From NCBI RefSeq assembly GCF_012927125.1, contig NZ_JABBFZ010000011.1, positions 124,001-188,000 on the forward strand: 64,000 bases of DNA, given 5' to 3'. A model generated the notes under the pieces. The model was not told the origin of the DNA. It made no database searches and saw nothing but the letters and a program-made list of their open reading frames with translations. Positions 1-8,606 of the stretch are shown here, one piece after another. The stretch is from Paraburkholderia antibiotica (GTDB lineage Bacteria > Pseudomonadota > Gammaproteobacteria > Burkholderiales > Burkholderiaceae). The first letter of the stretch is position 1, and each line of letters begins with the position of its first letter. Made by a program: the position numbers and the translations under genes.

Positions 1-185
1 TGGCCGGTGATATCGCCGAGCGGATCGTTGACGATGAACGTATCGCCCGACTTGAGCACGTGCTGCGCGGCGCTCGCGACGTTGAGGTTTTCTGTCGGGA
101 TGAAAACGCCGTCCTGCTCGGCCTCGCGATGATCGACGCCGCCCGAATGGGTCAGCCCGCCGAGGGCTTCTGGCTGCTGTGTCAA
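1..185 (-). CDS. Amylo-alpha-1,6-glucosidase family protein, N-terminal part
   Basis: Only the first 61 or so codons lie in the window; the gene continues beyond base 1. The reading frame starts at a TTG (183-185) preceded by AGGAG about seven bases upstream, with no in-frame ATG nearby. After a short hydrophilic leader comes LKSGDTFIVNDPLGDITG, the typical opening of the N-terminal domain of bacterial glycogen-debranching-type proteins (GDE_N_bis family), which precedes a glycoside-hydrolase catalytic part. Members are implicated in alpha-1,6-glucan or related glucoside turnover in the cytoplasm. Family assignment rests on this short stretch alone, so the enzymatic role is inferred. It is transcribed in the same direction as gltA but lies beyond the gltA terminator. 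Confidence 0.7.
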   Translation of the reverse strand, partial: MTQQPEALGGLTHSGGVDHREAEQDGVFIPTENLNVASAAQHVLKSGDTFIVNDPLGDITG

Positions 186-570
186 GGTCGCTCCTATGGT
201 TCGATTCGCTGCTGCGTTCAGTTGGCACGTCGGGGCTCGCCCCACTGGGCGGTCTCATCCGATTGTAGAGGGTCCGTGCGGGGCCTGTGCGCATGAGACG
301 AACTTATCGCGGCCGAGTTTCGACTTTTTTGTGCCGATTTTTTACGGCGCTTTCAATGGCACAGGACCTGCAGGGCCACGCGCGGTGTCTCGGGCACCGC
401 GTGGACCGCGCCAAAAGAAAAGACCCACGGCCTTGTGGGCCGTGGGTCCGGGCGCATCGACCGAGGTAGTCGACACGCGCGTTGCTCGACGCGTGGATAG
501 CGCGTCGATGAACGGGGGTGAACGGGGGTGAACGGGTTATGAAGCTCCGGTGAGCGTTCGGGCGAGCGTT
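186..570. other. Intergenic region between debranching-like gene and gltA
   Basis: No coding region is apparent in these 385 bases. They hold the upstream region of the debranching-like gene, the gltA terminator, and a short 10-bp tandem repeat (TGAACGGGGG, nearly three copies, about 509-537). Confidence 0.6.
411..448 (-). terminator. Rho-independent terminator of gltA
   Basis: A perfect 11-bp GC-rich stem, GACCCACGGCC (422-432) with GGCCGTGGGTC (438-448), has a five-base loop. Read on the minus strand it is followed by TTTTCTTTTGG (411-421), the classic U-rich tail. It lies about 120 bases beyond the gltA stop codon. Confidence 0.85.
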
Positions 571-1869
571 TTAACGCTTCGCGAGCGGCTTCGCTTCGCG
601 CAACGTCTCGCCGACGAACAGCTGACGCGGACGTCCGATCTTCTGTTCCGGATCGGCGATCATTTCATTCCACTGCGCGATCCAGCCGATCGTGCGCGCC
701 ATCGCGAAGATGCACGTGAACATCGACGTCGGAATACCCAGCGCGCGCTGCACGATGCCCGAGTAGAAGTCGACGTTCGGGTACAGCTTGCGCGACACGA
801 AGTAGTCGTCTTCGAGCGCGATCTTTTCGAGCGCCATCGCGAGCTTGAACAGCGGGTCGTCGTGCAGGCCCAGTTCGTTCAGCACTTCGTAGCACGTCTC
901 GCGCATCAGCTTCGCGCGCGGATCGTAGTTCTTGTACACGCGGTGACCGAAGCCCATCAGCTTCACGCCCGAGTTCTTGTCCTTCACCTTCGCGATGAAT
1001 TCGGGGATGTTGTCGACCGAGCCGATTTCTTCCAGCATGTTCAGCGCGGCTTCGTTCGCGCCGCCGTGCGCCGGGCCCCACAGACACGCGATACCGGCCG
1101 CGATACACGCGAACGGATTCGCGCCCGACGAACCGGCCAGACGCACGGTCGAGGTCGACGCGTTCTGCTCATGGTCCGCGTGCAGGATCAGGATACGGTC
1201 GAGCGCGCGCACCAGCACGTCGTTGACCTTGTACTCCTCGGCCGGATTCGAGAACATCATGTGCATGAAGTTCGCGCTGTACGACAGGTCGTTCTTCGGA
1301 TAAACGAACGGTTGACCGACGCTGTACTTGTAGGCCATCGCGACGAGCGTGGGCAGCTTCGCGATCATACGGATCGCCGATACCTCGCGATGCTGCGGGT
1401 TCGTGATGTCGAGCGAGTCGTGATAGAACGCCGACAGCGCGCCGACCGCGGCAACGAGGATCGCCATCGGATGCGCGTCGCGACGGAAACCGCGGAAGAA
1501 GAAGTGCATCTGCTCGTGCACCATCGTGTGCTGCTTGACGGTATCGACGAACTCTTTCTTCTCGGCCGCGCTCGGCAGTTCGCCCTTCAGCAGCAGGTAG
1601 CAGGTTTCGAGGAAGTCGGCGTTCTGCGCGAGGTTGTCGATCGGATAGCCGCGGTACAGCAGCTCGCCCTTGTCGCCGTCGATATACGTGATTTCGGAGT
1701 TGCACGACGCCGTCGACATGAAGCCCGGATCGTACGTGAATTTACCGGTCTGGCCGTACAGCTTGCGAATGTCGATGACGTCCGGGCCTAGCGTGCCCTG
1801 ATAGATCGGCAGATCGATGGTCTGGTCGCTGTCGGAGAAGCTCAGCGTTGCGTGTGACTTCGAGTTCAT
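571..1869 (-). CDS. gltA: Citrate synthase
   Basis: This 432-residue protein condenses acetyl-CoA with oxaloacetate to citrate at the entry of the TCA cycle. It has the length and signatures of the hexameric type II enzymes of Gram-negative bacteria (about 427 residues): an N-terminal beta-rich segment with GPDVIDIRKLYGQTGKFTYD, the AHGGANEA segment carrying one catalytic histidine, and GFGHRVYKNYDPRAK with the next. The catalytic aspartate is expected in the EDDYF region. The ATG is preceded by AAGGAAGA. In many Burkholderia genomes a gltA copy closes the sdhCDAB operon; no sdh gene lies within this window upstream of it, so it may be either a separate locus or a paralogue. It is followed by a strong terminator. 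Confidence 0.97.
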   Translation of the reverse strand: MNSKSHATLSFSDSDQTIDLPIYQGTLGPDVIDIRKLYGQTGKFTYDPGFMSTASCNSEITYIDGDKGELLYRGYPIDNLAQNADFLETCYLLLKGELPSAAEKKEFVDTVKQHTMVHEQMHFFFRGFRRDAHPMAILVAAVGALSAFYHDSLDITNPQHREVSAIRMIAKLPTLVAMAYKYSVGQPFVYPKNDLSYSANFMHMMFSNPAEEYKVNDVLVRALDRILILHADHEQNASTSTVRLAGSSGANPFACIAAGIACLWGPAHGGANEAALNMLEEIGSVDNIPEFIAKVKDKNSGVKLMGFGHRVYKNYDPRAKLMRETCYEVLNELGLHDDPLFKLAMALEKIALEDDYFVSRKLYPNVDFYSGIVQRALGIPTSMFTCIFAMARTIGWIAQWNEMIADPEQKIGRPRQLFVGETLREAKPLAKR

Positions 1870-2290
1870 CTACATCTTCCTTTTGCTTGATACCGCACAC
1901 GTGCCGGCATGCTGAAGGTCGTCCAGCGAGGCGCGACTGCAGCGCTCTCGAACAGGTACGGGCATGCTCAGGCTCCGGTCCGCATTCTACGGGCCGCGGC
2001 GTGGTTGATTGCGGCGATGGATTGCAACAATCCATCTCGACGCCAGCAACACTCGTTGCCATGCGGTCGTCAAACACCGCATTCGCGCGGCCCTCCCGCC
2101 GCGCCCGCACCTATCACCGGCAAAATGAAAGTCGAACGAAAGGCGAAGCAACAGACGCAACAATGTTTTGCTGCCGGCACACTGCGCCGGCTCGCGGGCA
2201 TCTGCGATACTCAATCCGTGTATCGATGCTTGCGGCCCGCTATCTGTTCGACGCGGGCTTTTTTAATCGACTAAAAAAGCAGGAATAACC
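1870..2290. other. Divergent intergenic region upstream of gltA and the 133-aa gene
   Basis: This 421-base stretch separates two divergently transcribed genes and must contain both promoters. No protein-coding frame is convincing. The last 60 bases hold two overlapping hairpins, described separately, which could end a small RNA or act as an attenuator. Confidence 0.5.
2235..2280 (+). promoter_or_regulatory. Overlapping terminator-like and T/A-tract hairpins (possible attenuator)
   Basis: GCCCGC (2235-2240) pairs with GCGGGC (2253-2258) around a 12-base loop and is followed directly by six T residues, giving a Rho-independent terminator shape. The same T-tract is half of a second perfect 9-bp inverted repeat, GCTTTTTTA (2257-2265) with TAAAAAAGC (2272-2280). 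The two structures share bases and cannot form together. The second ends one base before the AGGAATAACC that leads into the ATG at 2291. This looks like an attenuator in the leader of the next gene, or the end of a small RNA; which one cannot be decided by eye. Confidence 0.5.
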
Positions 2291-2692
2291 ATGAACGCCT
2301 CTCTCGAAACGCTGTTCCCGGATCACATCCATAGCGAAGACAACACCGTCACCGCGCTCAATCATCAGGACATCGTCGTCGCGTTGTCGGCGGCGCTGAA
2401 AACGCAGGACGTCGCGGTGCTGCACATGCTCTACCCGCGTACCGACGCGCGCACGCATCGCAGTCTCGATACGCTCGTGAACGTGTTGCACGGCCATGGT
2501 CTGCACGAAGTCGCGGATCTGCTCGCGCAGGAAGCGCACTATCTGCTGTTCAGGGATCCGGTGAAGGCATGGAAGGTCTTCCATGAAATCCGCAACGACT
2601 CGCTCGCGATCGGCGTGCATCTGTACTATCACGGGCTCGTCGGTGAAGCGGCCGAGCGCGCGCTCGACGCGGACGCGCATCGCAAGGACTGA
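2291..2692 (+). CDS. Conserved hypothetical protein, 133 aa
   Basis: I do not recognise a named family. The protein is acidic, mostly helical in appearance and cytoplasmic, with no signal peptide or membrane segment. It contains several His residues (PDHIHSED, NVLHGHGLHEV, GVHLYYHGLVGEAAERA) but no clear metal-site motif. The ATG follows AGGA with an eight-base gap, and codon use matches the neighbouring core genes, so it is very likely a real gene. Its leader carries the overlapping hairpins at 2235-2280, hinting at regulated transcription. It is divergent from gltA and convergent with the hydrolase at 2785. Confidence 0.75.
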   Translation: MNASLETLFPDHIHSEDNTVTALNHQDIVVALSAALKTQDVAVLHMLYPRTDARTHRSLDTLVNVLHGHGLHEVADLLAQEAHYLLFRDPVKAWKVFHEIRNDSLAIGVHLYYHGLVGEAAERALDADAHRKD

Positions 2693-2784
2693 ACGTCGAG
2701 GCCTGGCTCGACGGCGGGTCGGCGGCGCGCGAGCGTCGTCGATCGCGCCGATTGGCGCCATCGTGCGCACTATCACACTACATT

Positions 2785-3714
2785 TCAGCGCGCGTTCGTC
2801 GCCTGAATAAACTCGTCGACGTAGCGGTTGAACGCCGACGGATGCGCGAGGTTCATCCCGTGCGACGCGCCGCGCACCGTTTCGCGGTGCGCATCCGGCA
2901 ACCACGACTGCAACGCGGTCACAGTACGTCGGAACATCTCCGGACTTTTCTCGCCATCGATCAACAGCACCGGAGCACGCACGTCCACGGCATCCTCGGG
3001 AACATACGCGGGCAGCGGGTCGCGAAATTGCCGCGCGAGCGTGTGCGCGTTATCGGTCGCCATGCGGCGAAAACCGGCCGTGCTCATCGCCCAGAAGCCG
3101 GGGCGGCTCACCGAATCGACGAATAGTTGCAGGCCCGCTTCCACCTCGCCCGCCTCGATCAGTTGCGCCGCTTTCGCGCGCAACGCGTTGACCGTTTCCG
3201 GCAGACTCGCGGGCGGACGTCCGGCGATCTGCAGCGGACCGCCCGGATCGGCGAGCGTCAGCGTGCGCACGCGGTCGGGATGGCGTCGCGCGCAATGATA
3301 GGCAACGCAGCCGCCACGCGAATGCCCAACCACGTGCGCGGGCCCCGCGCCGAAACGATCGATGAATTCCGCGACTTCATCCGCGTGCTCGCTCCAGCTG
3401 AACGGCAGATCCGTCGCGCTGTCGGTCACCGGCCAGTAATGCGTGAGGCTCACCGCGACGCAGCGATAGCGCTTCGACAGACCCGCGAGTTGCGGCTGCC
3501 AGTAGCGGTAATCGCACAGCGAGCCGTGCACGAACAGCAGCAGTTCACCGTCGCCTGCCTCGACGTAGGGCATGCGCAAGCCGCTGCGCAGTTCGATGAA
3601 TGAAGGCGACGGCGTCACGGCCGACGCGGGCAAAGCGGAAACGGATTGATTCACGGGTGGTTCACGGACAGCACGGCCGCGACACGCGGATGCGTGCGGC
3701 GCCGGCAAAGGCAT
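2785..3714 (-). CDS. Alpha/beta-fold hydrolase
   Basis: A 309-residue alpha/beta hydrolase of the Abhydrolase_1 type. The oxyanion-hole segment LLLFVHGSL, the nucleophile elbow GHSRGG (Ser), the acid-residue region VLLIDGEKSPEMF (Asp) and the C-terminal GASHGMN (His) complete a catalytic triad, so the protein should be an active esterase, haloperoxidase-like or C-C hydrolase enzyme. The first 35 or so residues are Pro/Ala-rich and unlike the family, and the ATG at 3714 has no good ribosome site, so the true start may lie downstream, for example at the GTG encoding the VNQSVSAL segment. The substrate is unknown and neighbours give no pathway context. Confidence 0.85.
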   Translation of the reverse strand: MPLPAPHASACRGRAVREPPVNQSVSALPASAVTPSPSFIELRSGLRMPYVEAGDGELLLFVHGSLCDYRYWQPQLAGLSKRYRCVAVSLTHYWPVTDSATDLPFSWSEHADEVAEFIDRFGAGPAHVVGHSRGGCVAYHCARRHPDRVRTLTLADPGGPLQIAGRPPASLPETVNALRAKAAQLIEAGEVEAGLQLFVDSVSRPGFWAMSTAGFRRMATDNAHTLARQFRDPLPAYVPEDAVDVRAPVLLIDGEKSPEMFRRTVTALQSWLPDAHRETVRGASHGMNLAHPSAFNRYVDEFIQATNAR

Positions 3715-3881
3715 TGGAGAATAGTGTCGGCGTCCGTGAAAGTGGGACGCGGGCGGGTATTTTCACACAAGCGGTCACGTCAGCGCCGGCAACACTCAGG
3801 AGCGGCGTGGAAAGCAACAAGCCGTACACGTATGCGTCACTACGCGGTCCCACGGATCTCCTGGCAGGCGCCGCCCGCCCC

Positions 3882-4934
3882 TCACTCGTACCCGGCGTCC
3901 TCGACCCATCCCGCCGCGGCTGCCGCACCCGCGCCACGCACCGCGCAGGTCAGCGGCTCATCGGCGACGCGCACGTCGAGGCCAATTTCATCGCTTAAAC
4001 GCCGGCCCAGATTGCCGAGCAGCGCACCGCCGCCGGTCAGCACGATGCCGTTGTGCGCGATGTCCGTCACCAGCTCGGCGGGCGCCATTTCGAGCCCGCG
4101 CTTCACCGCGCCGATCACCTGGCGCAGCGGCCCCTCGATCGCTTCGGCGATATCGTGGTTGCTCAGCTGCACTGTGCGCGGCAGGCCGTCGTCGACGCTG
4201 CGGCCGGTCGCGTTCATCTGTTCGAGCGGCACGTCGTGCGCGGCCGAGCCGATGGTCTTCTTCACGTGCTCGGCGGTCTGCTCGCCCAGCAGCACGCCAT
4301 ACAGATTGCGCACATAGCCGACGATCGCCGCATCGAAATTGTCGCCGCCGACGCGCACCGAGCCGCTATACGCGGTACCGCCAAGCGCGATCACGCCGAC
4401 CTCGGTGGTGCCGCCGCCGATGTCGACCACCATCGAGCCGGTTGCTTCGCGCACCGGCAGTCCCGCGCCGAGCGCCGCCGCGAGCGATTCGCCGATCAGG
4501 CTGACCTTCCACGCGCCGGCCGCTTCGGCGGCTTCGCGGATCGCGCGACGCTCCAGCTGGGTCGCGGCGGCCGGAACGCACAGCGTGAACGCGGCGCGCC
4601 GGCTGAACAGCGAACGCGGCCGCGCCATGTCGACGAATTGCCGGATCATCTGTTCGGCGGCGGAGAAATTGGCGATCACACCGTGGCGCAGCGGCCGCAC
4701 CGCCTCGAGATTGAGCGGCGCGCGACCGAGTAGCTGGCGCGCCTCGGTGCCGACCGCGGCAATGCGCTTCGGCCCGGTCGCAGGCTCTTTTTCGAAGCAC
4801 ACGACGGACGGCTGGTTCAGCACGATGCCGCCGTCGTCGGTATAGATAAGGGTGTTGGCAGTGCCGAGATCCACCGCCACGGAATGACGGAACAGGCGCT
4901 CGAAAAGCGGGTAATGCGGCGTCGGTCTGGCCAT
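3882..4934 (-). CDS. MreB/Mbl-like actin-family protein (paralogue)
   Basis: The 350-residue product has the bacterial-actin nucleotide-binding signatures: VDLGTANTLIYT (phosphate 1), VVDIGGGTTEVGVIALGG (phosphate 2) and LTGGGALLGNL (adenosine). Rod-shape proteins of this family form membrane-associated filaments that direct cell-wall synthesis. I chose the ATG at 4934 because the family starts only about 15 residues before VDLGTAN; the frame is open to 5018. No mreC or mreD follows, unlike the housekeeping mreBCD operon, so this is probably a second, divergent copy. The N-terminus lacks an obvious amphipathic membrane helix, and the C-terminus is Ala-rich. Confidence 0.88.
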   Translation of the reverse strand: MARPTPHYPLFERLFRHSVAVDLGTANTLIYTDDGGIVLNQPSVVCFEKEPATGPKRIAAVGTEARQLLGRAPLNLEAVRPLRHGVIANFSAAEQMIRQFVDMARPRSLFSRRAAFTLCVPAAATQLERRAIREAAEAAGAWKVSLIGESLAAALGAGLPVREATGSMVVDIGGGTTEVGVIALGGTAYSGSVRVGGDNFDAAIVGYVRNLYGVLLGEQTAEHVKKTIGSAAHDVPLEQMNATGRSVDDGLPRTVQLSNHDIAEAIEGPLRQVIGAVKRGLEMAPAELVTDIAHNGIVLTGGGALLGNLGRRLSDEIGLDVRVADEPLTCAVRGAGAAAAAGWVEDAGYE

Positions 4935-5121
4935 AAGCAGGCTCTGATATGTCGTTATCCGCCGTCTCGGGCGGTCAAAAATGCGCCCCCGGTACCCCAA
5001 TCCGCGCGGCATGCCCAACCGGGCACTGCGCTTTCCACGCGGCGGAGGTGATTTTCAAGCTATTTACCCTATGACGGCAAGCGGCCCGGAATCTTTAGGG
5101 GGACTTTCTATTAGCGTTGTG

Positions 5122-5784
5122 TCAATCGCGCGACACCGCGCCGAGCGTGCGCTCCAGCGCATCGCGGCCAAGCGCGACGCCATCGGCGGTGATCGTATGG
5201 CCGACGCCGGGCAGCACGTAGGCATCGACCGGATAACCGGCGTTGCTGAGCGCGTTCGCCGCGTGTTCGAGCTCGCGCACCGGAATCACCTCGTCGTCCT
5301 CGCCGTGGATCAGCGTGAGCGGCGTCGCGCGATTGGCCGACGCGAGCGGCGACGCCAGCCGCCCCGAATACGCGACCACGGCCGCCGCGCCTTCCGTGCT
5401 CGACGCGACGTGATGCAGCGCCATGATCGAACCTTGCGAAAAGCCGACGAGCGCGAGCCGTGCGAAAGACAGCTGCCAGTGCGCGAGTTCGGCGTCGAGC
5501 ACGCGAAGCAGCGCCGGATAAGCGCCGGCGACGCGCGCTTCGCGGTTCGCCTCGTTGACGTCGCGCAGGCTGAACCATTGACGGCCGCCGAAGCCGCCGT
5601 CGAACGGATCGGTGCCGTCGAGCGACACGAAGGCCGTGTTGGGCAGATCCTCGCTCCAGATGTCGGCGAGCGGCATCAGATCGCGCGCATTGCTGCCGAC
5701 GCCGTGCATCAGCACGACGAGGCTCGTCGCGGGCGTGTTCTGCGGCGCGCGGCGCCAGCCGTGTTCGAATTGCTGCCAGCTCAT
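5122..5784 (-). CDS. Carboxylesterase/phospholipase family alpha/beta hydrolase
   Basis: A 220-residue serine hydrolase of the Abhydrolase_2 (acyl-protein thioesterase/YpfH) family. Motifs in order: VVLMHGVGSNARDL (oxyanion hole), LVGFSQGSIMAL (nucleophile Ser), LIHGEDDEVIPV (Asp) and LPGVGHTI (His). The length is standard. Known relatives hydrolyse short-chain esters or lysophospholipids in the cytoplasm. The ATG has a clear AAGGACC ribosome site. It stands alone, downstream of and co-directional with nothing obvious; the mreB-like gene follows after 187 bases on the same strand. Confidence 0.88.
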   Translation of the reverse strand: MSWQQFEHGWRRAPQNTPATSLVVLMHGVGSNARDLMPLADIWSEDLPNTAFVSLDGTDPFDGGFGGRQWFSLRDVNEANREARVAGAYPALLRVLDAELAHWQLSFARLALVGFSQGSIMALHHVASSTEGAAAVVAYSGRLASPLASANRATPLTLIHGEDDEVIPVRELEHAANALSNAGYPVDAYVLPGVGHTITADGVALGRDALERTLGAVSRD

Positions 5785-6225
5785 GGTGAGGTCCTTTTGC
5801 GTGGATTCGGGATCCGCGGCCTACGTCGCCTGGTGAGTTGCAAGGTGGCGTGGCTGCTGTCGTGGCTAGCTCCGCTAGCGTGGTTGTTATGTTTTGCGCC
5901 GCTTGCGGCTGCAAAAACAGCAAAATTATTGGTAATGCATAACATCGGCGGCCCGTGGCCACCTCAGCCGCGAGCATACGCCGCGCGCCGCATTTGTGCT
6001 TCGTTCTGTGACCGTTAGTGACATTTCGCACGCCCCACGCAGCCCCGCGAACGTCCCAAGCCGAATGCAGGTATGCTTTTGCGATCATCCGACGGACCCG
6101 CCGCCGCATGGCTCTTCCCGTCCGCCGCACGGCCCGCGCGCGATGCGCGCTCGCCGTCCGTCCGCTTCATCGGCTACACCTGCGCGGCCGCGCCACATCG
6201 GCCGCAGCGTACCCGGAGAACCCGC
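5785..6225. other. Divergent intergenic region, esterase / DHA2 pump
   Basis: About 440 bases separate the esterase start from the chosen start of the efflux pump. An imperfect hairpin built on GCCG-CTTG-CGGC with flanking GTTTT/AAAAC runs lies at 5891-5917. It lacks a clean U-tail in either direction, so I do not call it a terminator. The frame of the pump is open into this region, but that translation is Ala/Pro/Arg-rich and unlike the family. Confidence 0.45.
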
Positions 6226-7848
6226 TTGAGCCAGCCCAACGCCGCGTCCGCCGCCGCGCCGCCGCCCCAGCCGCCTTCCGAACCTCCCGCGCCGCCCTCG
6301 GCGCCTGCCGGTCCACCGCCGCTCGAAGGCGGCAAGCTGGTCCTCGCGACCATCGCGGTCGCGCTGGCGACGTTCATGAACGTGCTGGATACGTCGATCG
6401 CGAACGTCGCGATTCCGACGATTTCGGGCAACCTCGGCGTCTCGGTCGACGAAGGCACGTGGGTCATCACCGTGTTCGCGGCCGCCAACGCGGTGGCGAT
6501 TCCGCTGACCGGCTGGCTCACGCAGCGCATCGGCCAGGTGAAGCTGTTCGTCGGCGCGATTCTCGCGTTTACGCTCGCCTCCTGGCTGTGCGGCGTCGCA
6601 CCGACGCTGCCGATCCTGCTGGTCGCGCGGGTTTTCCAGGGCGCGGTGGCCGGGCCGCTGATTCCGCTGTCGCAGGCGATCCTGCTCGGGTCGTATCCGA
6701 AGGAGAAGTCGTCGACCGCGCTCGCGCTGTGGGCGATGACCGCCACCGTCGGCCCGATCGCGGGCCCGGCGCTCGGCGGCTGGATCACGGATAGCTACAG
6801 CTGGTCGTGGATCTTCTACATCAACATCCCGGTCGGCCTGTTCGCGGCCAGCGTCACGTGGATGATCTACCGCACCCGCGAATCGCCGACCCGCAAGCCA
6901 CCGATCGACGTGGTCGGCCTCGGGCTGCTGATCGCGTGGGTCGCGTCGCTGCAGATCATGCTCGACAAGGGCAAGGACCTCGACTGGTTCTCGTCGCCGG
7001 TCATTTCGATTCTGGGTCTCGTCGCGCTGATCAGCTTCGCGTTTTTCCTTGTGTGGGAGCTGACCGAGGAACATCCGATCGTCGATCTGCGCCTGTTCAA
7101 ACAGCGCAATTTTCTCGGCGGCACGATTGCGATTTCGGTTGCGTACGGCGTGTTTTTCGGCAATCTCGTGCTGCTGCCGCAATGGATGCAGGAATATCTG
7201 AACTACCGCTCGGTCGATGCCGGTCTCGTCACCGCGCCGCTCGGCATCTTCGCGATCATTCTCGCGCCGGTACTGGGCCGCATCATGCCGCGCTCGGACG
7301 CGCGCGTGATCGCAACGCTCGCGTTCGTCGGCTTCGCGATCGTGTTCTACATGCGCTCGAAGTACGTGATCGAGATCGACACCTGGCACCTCGTGCTGCC
7401 GACGCTACTGCAAGGCATTCCGATGGCGCTGTTTTTCGTGCCACTGACGGCGATCATCCTGTCCGGCCAGCCGCAGCACCGGATTCCAGCGGCGGCGGGT
7501 TTGTCCAATTTCGTGCGCGTGTTCTGCGGCGCGGTCGGCACGTCGATCGCGGGCACCGCATGGAACAACCGCACGATACTGCATCACGCGCGACTCACCG
7601 AGCAGGCCTCCGTGAACAACCCGGCGTTCACGCAACAGATCGATACGACGCAATCGCTGTTGAATATGAACGCTCAGTCGGCGCGAGCGCTGTTCGATTT
7701 CACGGTGAACACGCAGGCCGCGATGATGGGGTTGAACGATATCTTCTTCGTCTCGGCGATTATTTTTGTTTTGATTATTCCGTTGATCTGGATTACGCGG
7801 CCAGTGAAGGGAGGGGGTGGGGGGCCGGATGCGGCGGGGGCTCATTAA
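6226..7848 (+). CDS. DHA2-family (EmrB/QacA-type) drug efflux MFS transporter
   Basis: An inner-membrane proton antiporter of the 14-helix DHA2 class. With the TTG start at 6226 the protein has 540 residues; this start has GGAGAA six bases upstream and avoids an unlike N-terminal 51 residues in the longer frame. After a Pro/Ala-rich cytoplasmic tail come helix 1 with MNVLDTSIANVAIPTISG (motif D1), the helix 2-3 loop GWLTQRIGQVKLF (motif A), and ALGGWITDSYSWSWIFYINIP (motif C), all diagnostic of EmrB-like pumps. No emrA-like membrane-fusion gene or regulator is adjacent, so the partner, if any, is elsewhere. It is followed at once by a large inverted repeat. Confidence 0.9.
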   Translation: MSQPNAASAAAPPPQPPSEPPAPPSAPAGPPPLEGGKLVLATIAVALATFMNVLDTSIANVAIPTISGNLGVSVDEGTWVITVFAAANAVAIPLTGWLTQRIGQVKLFVGAILAFTLASWLCGVAPTLPILLVARVFQGAVAGPLIPLSQAILLGSYPKEKSSTALALWAMTATVGPIAGPALGGWITDSYSWSWIFYINIPVGLFAASVTWMIYRTRESPTRKPPIDVVGLGLLIAWVASLQIMLDKGKDLDWFSSPVISILGLVALISFAFFLVWELTEEHPIVDLRLFKQRNFLGGTIAISVAYGVFFGNLVLLPQWMQEYLNYRSVDAGLVTAPLGIFAIILAPVLGRIMPRSDARVIATLAFVGFAIVFYMRSKYVIEIDTWHLVLPTLLQGIPMALFFVPLTAIILSGQPQHRIPAAAGLSNFVRVFCGAVGTSIAGTAWNNRTILHHARLTEQASVNNPAFTQQIDTTQSLLNMNAQSARALFDFTVNTQAAMMGLNDIFFVSAIIFVLIIPLIWITRPVKGGGGGPDAAGAH

Positions 7849-8606
7849 AGGTTTTTTTGTTTATTCTGGATTTTGTTTTGTTTGTTCTGGCTTTTTGGCC
7901 TTTCCTTGATTTGCTTTCGGTCTATTAGCGTTGCCCCTGTGCGGGGCGGCACCTACTTTCTTTGCTGCTGCAAAGAAAGTAGGCAAAGAAAGCAGCTTCA
8001 CACCGCCAACTCTTAAGTGGGTCCCCTGGCTTGCAAGAGGTAGTGGTGCATCTGGAATCCGTGCCCTCGCACACTCCCCGTCAATGACAAGGCAGTCATC
8101 CTTCCGGCGACGCTGCGCGCGCCGAAGCCCTGCTCACAAACCATCGGTCTTTTTGGCATATCGCCACGGCGCAAAACCCGGTCCAGTCCTTCGGGTTTCG
8201 GCATACCGTGAAAGCACACGCCTTGATTTCGCCATCTGTCTTTTGGGCACCTGGCCGAGGCGCAGCCGACGGCCCCCACAGAGCAACCAGCCCCCACTGG
8301 TTTCCCAGGCAGCCCCGTCCACGACGCACGCAGTGCGGAGTGGGAAGCATGATGGCTTTGTCACTAACGGGGAATGTGCGAGGTGACTGATTCCAGATGC
8401 ACCACTACCCGTGGTTAACCGAGGTGCCCGCTTAAGAATTAGCGGTGTGAAGCTGCTTTCTTTGCCTACTTTCTTTGCAGCAGCAAAGAAAGTAGGTGCC
8501 GCCCCGCACAGGGGCAACACTAATAGACCAATAACAAATCATGGAAAGGCCAACAAAATCCAGAACAACAAGAAAAGGCCAAATCAACCAGAACAACGAA
8601 AAACCT
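7849..8606. repeat. Large composite inverted repeat filling a convergent intergenic region
   Basis: The whole gap between the stops of two convergent genes is an imperfect inverted repeat with arms of roughly 250 bases (about 7850-8110 and 8340-8605). The best-kept part is about 7928-8000 against 8447-8523. Each arm holds a perfect 14-bp hairpin, CCTACTTTCTTTGC with GCAAAGAAAGTAGG, at 7952-7983 and 8465-8496, flanked by GCCCCTGTGCGGGGC. The centre contains a degenerate direct repeat (8141-8177 and 8232-8270, both beginning CCATC.GTCTTTT). Frames on both strands begin with the same LCGAAPTFFAAAKKVG segment purely because the DNA is inverted, so I regard them as spurious. There is no transposase. 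It looks like a non-autonomous element or a bidirectional termination repeat. Confidence 0.85.

Noticed and set aside
550..1791. Long plus-strand open frame opposite gltA
   Set aside because: It is the mirror of a well-supported citrate synthase gene and encodes an Arg/His/Val-rich chain typical of antisense frames in GC-rich DNA.
5891..5917. Imperfect hairpin with GTTTT/AAAAC flanks, considered as a terminator
   Set aside because: The stem has mismatches and neither strand shows a run of U directly after it; it also lies between divergent, not convergent, genes.
6085..7389. 434-codon minus-strand frame opposite the DHA2 pump
   Set aside because: Arg/Asp/Glu-rich shadow of a clear membrane transporter.
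7931..8520. Two opposing hypothetical proteins beginning with nearly identical peptides
   Set aside because: The identity comes from the DNA inverted repeat; neither frame has a fold-like composition, and the region has hairpins at both ends.
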